Translations under genes and position numbers: made by a program
Notes under the pieces: model-generated
The model's database searches: none
Told to the model about the DNA's origin: nothing
The model's input: the letters and a program-made list of their open reading frames with translations, nothing else
Assembly (NCBI GenBank): GCA_030374765.1
Contig: JARGXX010000096.1
Coordinates: 372,001-436,000 of the forward strand
Reading direction: 5' to 3'
Length of the DNA stretch: 64,000 nucleotides
Source: Agarophyton chilense
Taxonomy: Eukaryota; Rhodophyta; Florideophyceae; Gracilariales; Gracilariaceae
Part shown: positions 28,164 through 40,101 of the stretch, piece by piece
Position numbering within the stretch: position 1 is the first letter of the stretch
How the letters are laid out: each line of letters begins with the position of its first letter

Positions 28164-28897
28164 CGATACCTTGTTGTATTGATATTCCCTATCTGCATTG
28201 TTGTAGGGCCTTGATTACCTTCGTAGCTACTTCCAAAACTGTTACTTTTCCAATCATCGCTTCGGAATAAAATGTCTAACTTATCAGCAATTACCATGGC
28301 CTCATGAGTGGTAGACGGCTCAGCTCCTTCAACTTCAACCCGACTTCTTGCTCTCAGGCCTTGACAATAATGAAATAGCTGTTCCGAATTCGTCATAGTA
28401 GGAACTTGTAGTAAGCATTTGGTAAATTCCTCGTTATAAGATCGTACACTGCTAAGCTTTCGTAATTGCTTTAACTTACTTAAACGCTTTCAAGCAGTAC
28501 CTTCTCTATTTCCTGGTTCAAAGTATTGTAACAGCTTATCTTTAAATATTTGGTACGATACCAGTTGCTCATTATTTATAGTGATCAGCTCGTACCACTG
28601 TAGTGCATCACCAGTCATATAACTTACCGCATATTTGATCTTCTGTTCATAAATTGAAAATTTTCTAATACTTATACAGATATTTTCTAGGCCTTTTATC
28701 TAACTACGAACTCCTTTTCCATAGAACTTGTCTGGGGTGCCAATCTTTAATAATGTACTAAAACTCTGAGTATTAGTTAAATTGACAAAAGCTTGAATAG
28801 CATTATTCGACTGCTTCTGCAATCCAGCAACTTGTTGCTTTAATTCTAGAATTGCTTGCAGACTTTGTTGAAATGTTTGGGAATTTGGGCTAGTCAT
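28164..28897 (-). pseudogene. gypsy-type retrotransposon gag remnant
   Basis: Starts MTSPNSQTFQQSLQAIL at 28897 with a coiled-coil-like stretch (ELKQQVAGLQKQ). After a stop it resumes with the capsid-type segment YMTGDALQWYELITINNEQL, then FKDKLLQYFEPGN, a TGA stop (28490-28492), then RLSKLKQ, VRSYNEEFTKCLLQVP and EAMVIADKL. This is the retrotransposon gag pattern (W, FP, LKQ, Y--EF). Solo LTR D has inserted at its 3' end. It is a different lineage from the gag at 45538-47463. Confidence 0.7.
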
Positions 28898-30186
28898 CGT
28901 GAGATAATTTTAAACAATGATAACTTTAATAATATATTCGAAACAGTTGTACGGCTCTTATGCTCCCCTGTCCGCATATGATGAACGTAAGACAGAGCGT
29001 CTTTACACCTCAAATTACATAGAGTGCAATAAATCTTTAAACTTTCCACGTAATCCAACAGTGCAGCATGTCGGGCGGAACCGAAGCCTCATTGTGTGAC
29101 AGTTGTATAGAGATGTTTGTGGAACATTTGTGATCCAACCAGTTGACAGTTCGCGGCTTAAATTGGTGCCAAACGTGACAGAGGCCGCGGGAGCAGGGCG
29201 TGACCGGCTCACGGGGGATCTCGTAACGCCCAATTTAATCACCAATTGCCCTTTATCGATTAATGGCCGTCAGTATCCTCTCGACGCGGTTACCGGCAGG
29301 AGTACCAGTGTTGCGGAGACGGTATGTTGAGACAGGAGCGTAGGCCTCTAGATCGTCCACCTGTAGAGTGAAGGGTTCCGGTGATGTCTTTGGGTAGCTG
29401 ATGGGCTTCGGTAGCCTCACTCAGGTCGGTTTTTGGATTGTACCTCCACGCAAGAAGAAGGCCTTTTCGAGAGCTGTGGGTTCCTGCCCACGTGGCTTTT
29501 CAATCATCAACTTACGTGTCGGGCTGACAATACTGACCGGTTTATCAAGATTTGGGCAACGTGTGACAAGCGTAGCCGTTTGACTCGTCAATCTTTTTCG
29601 GCTACTTGGGACAGATTTGGCTCTAATGCGCCCTCCACAGTGCAGCTTTTGATTGACTGAGAGTCGTCCACTTTTGGACTCTATGTTATCCAATTTTAAA
29701 TCTAGAATTGCATCAAGATTTTTTTTAGCAGCGGACTAATGGCTCTTCTTGCTGTACACGTGTTTAGTTGGAAAAGTTGACACTGTGATTTAGAATTAGC
29801 AATTGATTTGCGATGCTACAAATATGTAGCAATGTAGGTAACTAATGAGATTATTAACTTACTAATTGCAATTGGACATGAACAAAATAAATAATCAAAG
29901 TTTAATTATTTAATTTAACTGGCTAGAGGAGGCACAATGCAGCACTCTTATTCTGGTCCAGCGGTTCGCGGTGGTTCCATAGAAAAGAGCGACCACGACG
30001 GAGAAGCAAGAACTCTCTTATAGAGAGTTCAAAAGGTTTCACTGCTCTGTGTAACCAAAGATGCTATTATTCTGCATTGTCATGTGCATGACAATGCACA
30101 TGTCAATGCATTACAACAATTACTTGGTTAAATAGTTGGGCGACAGTAATTGCGTAGAAATTATATGTTACTGATTAAAAAGTAAC
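28898..30186. other. transposon-derived spacer, no gene recognised
   Basis: Lies upstream, on the minus strand, of the gag remnant, so it may hold its leader and LTR, but I could not define LTR borders. A near-perfect hairpin occurs at 30074-30097. Confidence 0.35.
30074..30097. repeat. 11-bp inverted repeat with 2-nt loop
   Basis: GCATTGTCATG and CATGACAATGC form perfectly complementary arms around TG. Function unknown; it lies just outside a probable LTR fragment. Confidence 0.75.
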
Positions 30187-30188
30187 AA

Positions 30189-30300
30189 CAAAGAAACCAT
30201 CCGCGTACGGGTGTGCATGCTTTGTTGCAAATCGATTACCAAGAATTACACATCTTGCCATCATCCGTTTTTTCGAACAGTTTGAGTAACGGTTTTAGTA
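30189..30300 (+). repeat. dispersed repeat, probable copia-type LTR fragment (copy 2)
   Basis: Matches 14452-14562 over about 110 bp with few differences (for example TTACCAAGAATTACA, CTTGCCATCATCCGTT and GAGTAACGGTTTTAGTA). No adjoining coding region of the same element is seen. Confidence 0.6.
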
Positions 30301-31660
30301 TTCGCCGTATTGTCCATGGTACTGATCTACAAGTGAGCTTACAGATAAGGAGTGACCTGCGTAAAGGATAATTAATGGAAACAAATAGTATCGGCACAAA
30401 CCGGAGAACAATATGTCTCAGATGGGTTTATGTAGGTATAAAGGAGATTGTTTCACTTCTATTTTTCCCTCTTTTCTTTACCTCGATGCCTTTTTTGGTC
30501 GAGGTTTCTTGCTCGTAAGACCCCATTGCGTTGAGTATTAATGCTCTTGTAAATCGTCTTCTCCGATTTACTGCTCTCGCGATTAAGTTTGCATTTGATG
30601 TTTTTCCTAAGCGGGTTTTCCCACTCTTGGCGTTTTTGAACTACATGCGTCCGTGTACGTAGATGTATCTCCAATACCTGGCCTCTTTTCATTCTTTTTC
30701 ATGTCAGACTTCGTCGTGTTGACTGGGATCTAACAACGGTTCCTTTTTTAACCCTTTGGACCCGGATCAATTGTCTACATTTCAGAAAAGGATTGTGTTG
30801 AACACGTTTTCAAAACATTTACAATATCTTTCAAACTAGTTGAGTACCAACTTCCAAACTGACTGCAATCTACCAGGGATCTCCTCAATTAGAAACCTGA
30901 GTTTCGTAACCCACACATACGACTTACGTTACCAAGCCAACACACAGTCATATTAATGTTTTCTGCTTCAAAATGGCCTTAAAATGTCCTCATTGGGCCT
31001 CGTAATACAAAGACTGTGCCAGTTTCCACCAAAGCTAGAAATTCGGAAGCAATAGTTGCCCTGCTCAACAAGTAATAACAAGTTTGTTAGACATTCCATC
31101 CAACTTTCTATAGTTCACAGGCTTTAGCATTCAAATAACAGTGTTTGCAACTCGATTAAGAATAACAGTATCCTTTTTTTCTAATCTAGCTCTTTCGGTG
31201 CGCTTGACGCCTTCCATTTTCCTCTGTAAAGAAACATTTTTCTTTTCTTATCTGTCCTTTTTGCCACTTTTCTTGCGGAGAAAGATTTTCTTGAAATGCT
31301 TTTTCTGTTGCTAGTCATCTTCTTTTTTTTTACCCTCGGGCAATATATCCATTGCATTTTATGTTGTGGAAGAGCTTCAAAGTCATAGGATTAAATGGTA
31401 TTCAGTTCTTTTATTCCTCTTACAAGCTTTTCCGTCGTAGGCGAACAAGTACATGTTAACCTGTTCTTCTATATGTCCCAAGGTTGTGTTTTGTCTTCAG
31501 CAAACCATATGGGGCTTCATTTTAATAAAACATATCTAAGTTTTTCGACAAGCAGGTTAGGATTTTGGAAATTAACAATAATCTAATCATATCTTTTCAA
31601 GATGTTCTGTGCCTTTTGCAAAACGTTTGTGTTCTTTCTATTGCAAACTCTAAGTTATTG
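30301..31660. other. AT-rich spacer, no gene recognised
   Basis: Pyrimidine-rich, AT-rich sequence between a copia LTR fragment and the second gypsy lineage. Short ORFs only, none recognisable. Confidence 0.4.
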
Positions 31661-31890
31661 TGGTCCGTTGCGGTCAAGAAAAGACCAGGACGTGCTGTGT
31701 GGTGTTTATTTTTTGGTGTTAGATCGTCGATACCAAGGGAGCTTAACCGTCTACGGGCTTATCTACCTACGTGCTGCGGCAACTGGTGACGGCGGCGGAG
31801 TGTTCTTGCTAAAAATCTTCGGTGATACGAACCGTACGAAACTTGATTAGCTCATGGTGCGTGTGGCTACGCTCCCCTCTTTCAGAGTGC
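31661..31890 (-). repeat. left LTR of second gypsy element (3' LTR)
   Basis: Matches 37580-37810 over about 220 bp, including GTCCGTTGCGGTCAAG, TATCTACCTACG and CGAACCGTACGAAACTTG. The inner end is approximate because the two copies diverge near 31880. Confidence 0.75.
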
Positions 31891-32154
31891 ATGTGCAAGT
31901 CGAGCTTTGTTCTCTAACAGCCGAGAAGTGTAATTGCGCAGAAGCAGGCCTTGGAACATTGGTGGTACGTCTTTGCAGACGCGTTTCAGCGGCTCCAGCG
32001 TGTCGTTCGAATTCGGTAGTCCTTTCCAGCGAACTAAAACTTGTATTGCGCCGTCTTCGATTTCTTCTAGCCACATCAGTCGAACGACGGGCATGCCTGG
32101 TTCGGACGATAACACGTGCCACAGCGACAATATGATTCGGGTGTCTGTGGCCAA
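31882..32154 (-). pseudogene. chromodomain at the pol C-terminus, second gypsy lineage
   Basis: The minus strand encodes MPVVRLMWLEEIEDGAIQVL followed by VRWKGLPNSNDTLEPLKRV. This matches the chromodomain fold signature (start of strand 1, VRWKG, then the position of the conserved WEP, here LEP). Chromodomains at this place direct integration toward marked chromatin in related elements. Confidence 0.75.
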
Positions 32155-33100
32155 GTCACGGAAGCACTTAAGGCGTTTGCCATGGATGTCTTCCAGAAAT
32201 CCGTTTCGGAGATCTTTGACTTGATAAACGTATTCTCTTTGTGCCTTGATAGTTCGTTTTGTGCCACTCCAGCGTAGACAGAGTTTCTGTAGTATCCTGC
32301 ACTATCGGAATGCTAATGGAAGATTTTTTTAGCTATGTATAATGATACTCATAAGTGAGTGCAACGGCTAGGATGAAGTTATGAAGCGGAACCCCGCAGA
32401 TAGTCCGTGAGGTGGTTTGTTACACGTGGGATCTCGGTCTGCAACGGCGCATACCGTTCGACTGTTTATAGGGAAATACCGGATTGGCAGTGGTGCATGT
32501 AGAGGGTAGCCCCGTGGCATTCAGGCCTATCTTTCTTAGGCGGACGCCCATTTAAAGCTAGTTTTCCAGTACTGTAGAGGGATTCTTCGTCTAGCCAAAA
32601 TTATATCTAGATTTTATTATGTGCGGCGCTCACCCCTATGCACAGTACTTAAGGCACACAGGAGAGCGCCGACTCTAAAGTAAAGGAGACAACAAACGGG
32701 TTCACAACTGACTTGTTCCTTATTCAGGATTCCTGAACCGGAGATCCGGACAAGCTACAACAAGTAATTGTCCGTTCCACACAATACCAACCACCCTCAT
32801 TGGCGAGTGGGGCCTCAGAGCCCCCATTCTAGCTCGCTTGTGTTGTGCTCTACCCCATCTTCCCCTTAGCCGCAAGCACCCATTCGGCATTCCCGAACAC
32901 TGTCGCAGGTGTCCGCTCTCTCCGTCGAGCGGATAATACAGTTTCTATTCGGCAAAAAAACTTCTCACTGGCGACGAGGACGTAATTTCTTTCCGTAGAG
33001 TTCGGTAGCTCGCTAGTTGATGCGGCACGTTGGAAGCATTCCCGATTTTTCCGTCCGGATTCTTGAACGAGTGGTATAATTAGGCATCGCGTTTCTTGAG

Positions 33101-33900
33101 TCACTGCACATTAAGCAAACGCTCATGAATCGATTCGGAGACTATGAACGGTTCAACGGTTTCGCTACGCAGAAAGTTGCCGATCGGTGTGGAGGGACCC
33201 ATACCCAGGAACGTGGCTATGGGTGTGATTTTTTCGCGTGATGGAGACGAGGCCATGTTGAGTGCCCTTTTTACCAGCGGTAGTAGGTCAGGCCCACCTT
33301 CCCAGTGGAGTTGCAACTCTGAAACGACCGATCGGAAAACACAAAGCATTTTCCTGCCTGACCATTTTTCAACACCGTTGCTCCACGGATAATAAGGCAG
33401 CGTGAAATGATGCGCTGTCTTCAGTCCCCTGTAATAAAAGCTCTACCGTTTCGTGGCGAAAATGCGTGGAGCCGTCGGACCTGACGCCGTTCAGTACACC
33501 AAAAGCGGTGCACCAGTCGAGGATGCACGTAGCTTCAATTTCGTCTGCCGTGTCGAAGAACATAAAAATCCAGTGATATTCGGAATGATCGTCGCGGAGT
33601 AGAAGTACGTACTTTTCTCTCGTCCTATTCGGTCCGATCTCGAAATACTCGAACTGTAAAAGGTCGTTTGGCGGCGCTCCGAGTACGGCAGGTCCGAATG
33701 AGCGCAGTACCTTCTACTCATCAGTTGTCGGTAAACAATGGGTGCAGGCCCGCACAGAGGACCGGAAGTCGGTTTTCATCGTGGACCAGTAGTAGTAGTT
33801 AAGAAATAACTTTTCAAATGATTCACCGCCACAATGTCTGCTTAGCCCGTTATGGGCGATGATGCCCAGGCGCAGTTGCAAGTCCAAAGCAGAGTCGGGA
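33101..33900 (-). pseudogene. integrase remnant, second gypsy lineage
   Basis: Reading right to left: a HHCC-like zinc finger (GIIAHNGLSRHCGG...RACTHCL) and a core beginning YFEIGPNRTREKYVLLLRDD. The second Asp is in VRSDGSTHF, and the C-terminal part has SELQLHWEGGPDLLPLVKRA and ITPIATFLG. Stops and frameshifts break it. The expected N-G--ER block with the catalytic Glu was not identified. Confidence 0.7.
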
Positions 33901-34487
33901 ATCCGAATTTAGGTCGTGTGGTTCCGCCTGATGCAGCTTACGTGGCTAAGGGGGGCTGGGCGATTTGATGCGTCGTCTTTTTGTGGCGAAGTAACGTCCG
34001 TTGCGGTCGGCCATTCGAAATCTTCAGCAGATAAGGAGGGTAGTTTCCGGTTGCAAACTATTCTCCGTACGGTACGCGACGCTGAACAGAAACCTAGTAT
34101 TTCAGTCTAAATATTGGCCGTGTTAAGGATGTGAATTCATTTATAGTTGAACATGTTGAACGGTACGGCCCAGCGGAAGACTTTGCACAGCGAGGTCTGT
34201 GAGAAGTACGGGACGACCGAAAAAGTATCAAACTACAAGATGAAGTTGTTTTGATCCGTGTAGAGATCAATACCGGTCGGTGCGGCAGCGAGACAGGCCA
34301 TTTGCCTTAGGGATGCGAGGGCTGCGTACGATTCCTGCTCGAGCGTAGACCAACACTACTGCATGGCAGAAAACTATCCGGACAGAAAGGCTAGAGGTTC
34401 GTGAGCCTGGGCCAAATGCGTTTTGAAAAGGTCTGTGGCGAAGACCTGAGGGAGTACACAAGACCAGACCGTATCGGAAACGTAGGT

Positions 34488-35318
34488 TTAGGCACAAAGG
34501 CGCTTTGTCTCGTCCCTATGAGACAAATTGATCTGGTTGGCAAGGTCGGTCTTGCATGTCTTTAAGAAGTCTTGCTCGACCTTGCCCCATCCGAAAGCGC
34601 AAAGCTTAACACGAAGGACGGCTGGCTTGGTTCGTTTCCCGGCTCGGTCATAAACTCTTTCCATAAATCTGTGTATCTCTGTGACAACAACGACGAAGTT
34701 GGGAATGCCATTCTTGATCCAATGCAGCGCGCCTTTGAATTGCTGCCAGTAGTCTCCGGTTTGCGGTGGTTTCATCTGGAGTAGACCTCGTAACCGACGC
34801 TGATCGTATCGAGGATTATCTGCGGATACGAGTCTGTCGCACCAACTGAGCAAAGTGGCGAAGAGAACACACTTCACGGGGTGCAGCTTGATGTTCTCAC
34901 GAACATATAGGCCGATTAGCTGATAGATAGATCGTATGAGTCCCGAAACCATACAGTTGGGGAACAAGATGTCATCCAGCAAGTGAAGGAAGTGCGATGT
35001 GAGACCGCTCGGTAATTTTTCCGACAGGGCAGAATGCAGATGAGTGACTGCGTCAGAAGTGCCAATCATCTCTCGGGTTAGCGAATAAACTCCGTCCGGT
35101 GAAATAAAGGACTGGAGGGCTCGGAAAGTCTGGTCGCGTTCGAGCTGCCAGTAACAGTGTGACAGGACGGACTCGGCGCAGTTTTTTGATTCGGACAACT
35201 GGCTTAGCTCGTCCTCAAGGTTGGGCATAGGAAACTGTTGTTTAATTGTAAAATTCTTGACAGGGCGGAAGTTAACAGTAAACCGATAGCGGCTTTTGGG
35301 GCCGAGTTTTGGTACCAA
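34488..35318 (-). pseudogene. reverse transcriptase remnant, second gypsy lineage
   Basis: 276 open codons on the minus strand starting VPKLGPKSRYRFTVNFRPVK, followed by PMPNLEDELSQL. The HFLHLLDDILFPN segment occupies the position of the YxDD catalytic box, with the Tyr replaced. VKCVLFATLLSWCDRLVS and the thumb region YDQRRLRGLLQMKPPQTGDY then WQQFKGALHWI follow. Upstream on the minus strand (to about 35790) is the linker into RT. The domain is open but altered at key positions. Confidence 0.75.
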
Positions 35319-35799
35319 CAGTAATGCGCATGCTTAAGGATATGACGGATTGGGATAGGTCATACCGGTACGGACGAGGTTGGGGACGAATTGGTGGGGA
35401 GAGTGGTTCTGTTCTCACGAATTGTTGCGCATGCGAGCCTTAAACAATGCAGAATTCGGAGCGAACTTGGGAGGTCTGATTTGGGACAGTGGGCCAGCCA
35501 AAAAAGCGGTACCGAAGACGTCGACATGTGCGTCCACGATCTTGGACAGGGGTTTCCCGTGTTATGTGCTAGCCCATTATCTGTTGCGGTGTTCTTTATT
35601 TGTTCTACAAATTTTTGTTTGGCGATTTGCTGATCCGAATCGATCGGATCGAGAAATGAGCGGTCCAAGAACGGGTCTTCTTCCGTTCGGGCGGTGTTGT
35701 AGTTGGCGCGTTGCCGATCGGTTTGCAGTTGCGTACTACTATCGGCAGCGTCATTGGCAGTCCATATGCGATTCAGTCGGGCATTTATCATGCTACTGG

Positions 35800-37579
35800 T
35801 GGTACTGCCTCAGTTTCTAGTGGTAGGGTTGCCGATTTGCAAGCAGTCTGGTCAAGAGTACCGCTCGGTTATTCTCCAACAATATGCATGTATTCACCTG
35901 TACATGTTGGGGAACATGTAGCCCGATGATTACCAGTTCATGATCGAGATCCCCGTCGACAACTAGAAAACTCACGTTGGCGAGGGCCAACTGTTCTGAT
36001 GACAAGTGCATGACCGTTCTCGGACATGCCTCGGACCTTGCAAAGGGGAAGGGTTGCGCTTTTTCTCCAGACTTGGATGTAACACGTAACCGGTCTGTAT
36101 TGATGGCAGTCATGCGACTGATTCCCACAGATTACGGCACGTTCGGGTATATTGGATGAGACGAGGTTGTCTTCGTTACTGTCATCGCACCGGCACGTCG
36201 CCTACATCGATGTGACACCATTGTATACCATAAACAGGCAGGAAGGTGCCTGATCTTCTGACGGATCCAGAATGGGCTTCGTCTCCATGTCCCAAACGGT
36301 ACAAAAAAACTTTGGATGTGAATGCGATAAATCCAATTCGGAATTAGGGCTGCTCTTTTTTCCACGGTTGGATTTTATGAGACCGTGACGGGACTCGCTC
36401 GCTCTTACGTCTGTGATTAACTTTGACTTTTCTTCATGCGATATCTTCGGGCAGTTTTTCATCAGATTCTGATCTCCGATTTAAGAACAGCAGCTGTGCG
36501 GGCAATCAGGAAGGCTGCCCTTCTTCTTGCCCGATCGATTTCCTGATTTTTCATCCGATCTGGATCAGGATCCGATCTTGTGGGGTGGCTTGTCTCTGTA
36601 ACCAGTTCCGTCCGTCTCGGTTCTTGTTCGCCTTTTGTTTGTCATGCTTCGGGCCCACATCAAGCAACTGAAATGCTTTTGAAATATTAAACCGCGTCCT
36701 TTATAAAAATTTGTGAAATCTTTCCGGAAATCAAAACTAGAGAATTATAGTTCCAATTCCAGACGATCATGTAGCGTTTTGAGCAGAATAGCGGAGGGGA
36801 CATGGCCGATGGCCATTTTCTGGTTTTCGTCTAGAATCCATAAAAATCCGTGTCGGCGAAGTAGCTTATGTTAAGTGTGGAGTCTGTGCCGCGTCATGAC
36901 AGCCATAAATATAGACAGGCCGCCGTAGCGCGTACATAAGAACCACAACAATTCGGGAAGCGCAAAGTAAAGGTAGACCCTCTGTGAGATTTTGCCCAAC
37001 TCTAAAAAAGGGCATTTCAGTAAGCTACTAAAACGTCTTGTTCTGCCAACGACAATTCTTATTCTTAATATCCATCCGTAGTTCCCGGTTGAGGATTTCA
37101 TCAAGAGTATCGGGACATAATGACTCCCTAGAATCTCCCGCTTCGGTCTTGAGGTGTTTTCGCAATACTGAATTGGGTAATGTACCATATGCGGTAGAAC
37201 CTGTGATGAGACTTAAAGCGATCGCTGACTGTAGATACTCCGGGTCTAGGCAAAACGTGAGACTGACTGGCTGGATAGCTTCGGTAGTAGCTGTGGCCGT
37301 GCCGGTGAGTTGGGCCGCTCTGGCAGTTACGTCTCACTCGTACTGATCGTAGAGCCGAAGGAATATGCAGATCGAGTCCTTATTGGTGCGGACTAATCAC
37401 GGGGTGTTAACCGATGTTGCCGCGAATGACTCGCCTTTCTTCGTGTCTACGGATGTCTTGGAGGCTGACATATTCTTGACTGGAAGCAATGTGCAAGTTC
37501 GGATAAGGCGGGGCGATCGGTGACCGAATAAACAAACTGGTTAAAAGGTAAAACATTACACAACTCGCAGTGATCACTA
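35800..37579 (-). other. expected gag/protease part of the second gypsy element, unrecognisable
   Basis: By position between RT and the 5' LTR this should hold gag and protease. Minus-strand frames are short and I see no protease DTG/DSG triad or CCHC knuckle with confidence. Confidence 0.35.
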
Positions 37580-37810
37580 TGGTCCGTTGCGGTCAAGGGA
37601 AAGGCGGAATAGGCTGTGTGTTCCTTGTTTTCTGGTGTTCGATGATCGATATCAGGGAGGCTTTACCGTATACGGACATATCTACCTACGCACTTCGGCC
37701 GCTTGTGACAACTGGGAAATGTCCTTGCTAGAACTATCCGGTTTTACGAACCGTACGAAACTTGGTTAGCTGACGGCACGTGTGGCTACACTTCCGTCGC
37801 CAACTGATGC
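37580..37810 (-). repeat. right LTR of second gypsy element (5' LTR)
   Basis: Direct-repeat partner of 31661-31890, visibly diverged, so the insertion is old. The outer border is approximate. Confidence 0.75.
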
Positions 37811-39727
37811 AAACTGTAGGACAGAAACAATGCTCCTATCATTCTCAGGTTTAGGAAAGAAGTTTGCAATCGATGGTCGGAAGAAATATAGGCTATTGCC
37901 ATCAAATAAGGTTTTATGTACGGCTTGATTATAGTAGCGTTAGCATACACCGTGCAGACGAGATTCAAGTGACGAATACACATTCCGGACTTCTAAAACC
38001 GCAGAGCGATTTAAATGGTCTATAAAGTGTCAAATAAACTCTTGAACCAGTTTTGATATTCGGCGAGCACAAAATGAGATTATATTTTATGTGTTGGTCT
38101 GTTGATGGCAAAAGAGTAGTTTATTTTAAATTCCCAAAAGTAAGTTGTATATGGTTCCCACGGGCATGGGTTTATACACTCGGCAGATTCTGCCGGGATT
38201 TGGGTATGTTTCTGTAAAATTAAATCGTTTTTAAGAGTGATGTAGGCATTGGGAATTTCACTGACAGACGATCCTGACTCTGTGGAATTTATCACGAAAG
38301 TGTAACTTTTTTCAGAGTGGATTCTTACGACTAAGATATTTTACGGTTTTCGATTTGTTGTGATTCTTGTCCATTACTTGTGTCTATTCGATAACAAACC
38401 TCATATGAGGCCAAAATGTAATATTTGTGGTGATTTTTCTTATCTTGACCGTAATTGTTTTCATATTTTGCCCTGTGAGCAGACAAAACTCGGTATTTTC
38501 ATTTCAATAAGATCTTCGCCTCACGAAACTGGTTCTATGTGAAAGAATACATCTTGAGTGACAAAAATATATACAATGTATATTTAACTGTTTAGCACCG
38601 TTAGTTATTTTTCATATATTATCTGCATTATTTCTAATAAAGTAAAGAGTATAGTCTAATATTCTACATTATATAGTGACTCGGTTATGTTGCCTTGTTG
38701 CTCAGTAAATCTTCCCCAACCGGATTTTGTGGCTCAAAATTTTTCTTCTTTTGGGCGACTCAACTCTCTTTGAATGATTGGCCGCCCTATCTAGCGTAGA
38801 CTTACCCAAATTGTGTCTTCAAGAGAACTACATCCGCCTTTGACGTCTGTTGTTTATTACTTAATGTGTTTATCGACCCTGTTAAGGGTTGTTTCTATTT
38901 TATTTCTTTGGATCCCCAGCCGTACGGCCTGGCGGCTTTACTGGCTGTAAGCCATTTCCTTTGTGATATAAACCAAAACGATAGCAATGGGTGTAAGATC
39001 CGATGGTTCGAGGGAGCACGCGATGGGCTTGACCTATGAGGAGGAAATTAAGGATACCTGTAAGGTGTGAGAGCACTAACCACTAAAGTGTGCAACAGGA
39101 ACGGCGTTCTCACTGAGACCACGTTGGTAGAAGATGACGCAAAGCGCACGATGGTCCGGAAAACCGTAAACACATTAGGCTTACAATTATGGTCGACTGT
39201 AGGAACCAAAAGGGTTAAAAGTAGTCTAGTAAGTGCTTGTATTTACAATGGTGACAAAGACAGCCATGCTTGGCGAAGATATATCTCACCAGTCACCCGA
39301 ATTACGGTGGCGCTTCTCGCTAAATGGCCACGAGGAGGTACACTTGAGGTGCGCCTCCCTATCTATTTACTCTTATCTAAGAAATACTAAATTAGCGAAA
39401 AGCTAAGCTAATTGCTAGCTAAACCACTGTAGTACACAGCGCACGCCGGCAATCATCCAGGTCCACCACGTGGTATAACTACCTTATCGATGTAGCTCAC
39501 TATTATACAGATCCCTTTCCTAAAGACAGCCACGCCCCGTGGCCGTACCTTGGTGCAGCGTTCGACAATGCGGTGTACTACAGGGCAGCAGTCGCCAGTG
39601 TCGGATGCACTATACCGTTTGATAGTGCCGCGCAGTGAACCAAACGGGTTCGACCACCGTCGTTGTGCTTGAGGTTCATTCCTCGTGGTCGTTCGTAACG
39701 GCTGAGTAACTAAGATTTCCTTGAGGG
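37811..39727. other. spacer with a possible gag zinc-knuckle fragment
   Basis: AT-rich and mostly without recognisable content. At about 38412-38453 (+) the peptide KCNICGDFSYLDRNC has the spacing C-x2-C-x4-Y-x4-C, a retroviral-type zinc knuckle whose His is Tyr, which suggests a scrap of a gag gene. Nothing else is recognised. Confidence 0.35.
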
Positions 39728-40101
39728 TTGCCAATATTTATTTGGAGTTCTTGTACCAATCTGTTTTGTCTCGTTCTCCGTTGCGGTCATCGGGTGCGTT
39801 CAGTGCCATGCGTACTTCACACCTCGTTGGTGTCTTCTCCGCCTCTCCATTCTTCGTCACGCCGTACCTTTTTGGTGTCATCGTTTCCGTTTATCTCCTT
39901 TCCCTTCTCTTCTCGTACCGTATGGGTTGAATTGCACATGTCGCGATGCGCGCAGTTTTTTGAAACCTCGTGGTGGAAATCGAATGTCCTTCGTAGGGTC
40001 AATCGAGCATGGTGATGGCTTTTTACTTCTGTTGAACCCGATTATCAGTGTGGTTTCCTTGTCGGTGGGGCCCCTTCCGTTCTTTCCCGCTCAATCAATG
40101 C

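Larger units (their letters stand above)
31661..37810 (-). mobile_element. second Ty3/gypsy lineage, decayed, about 6.1 kb with both LTRs
   Basis: Direct repeats begin TGGTCCGTTGCGGTCAAG at 31661 and 37580. Between them, minus-strand pol pieces lie in gypsy order from right to left: reverse transcriptase (35318-34488), integrase zinc finger and core (about 33900-33369), integrase C-terminal part (33349-33101) and a chromodomain (32154-31882). Stops and frameshifts are frequent. The integrase pattern (LLLRDDHSEYHWIF, DWCTAFGVLNGVRSDGSTHF, SELQLHWEGGPDLLPLVKRA) resembles a clade I know from oomycete genomes. Confidence 0.8.

Noticed and set aside
31854-32135. A plus-strand gene in the 31.8-32.2 kb region
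   Set aside because: The opposite strand encodes a recognisable chromodomain; the plus-strand frames are its shadows.
36132-36462. A protease domain of the second gypsy element
   Set aside because: The segment ILDPSEDQAPSCL resembles a ruined D-S/T-G triad only loosely; not strong enough to call.
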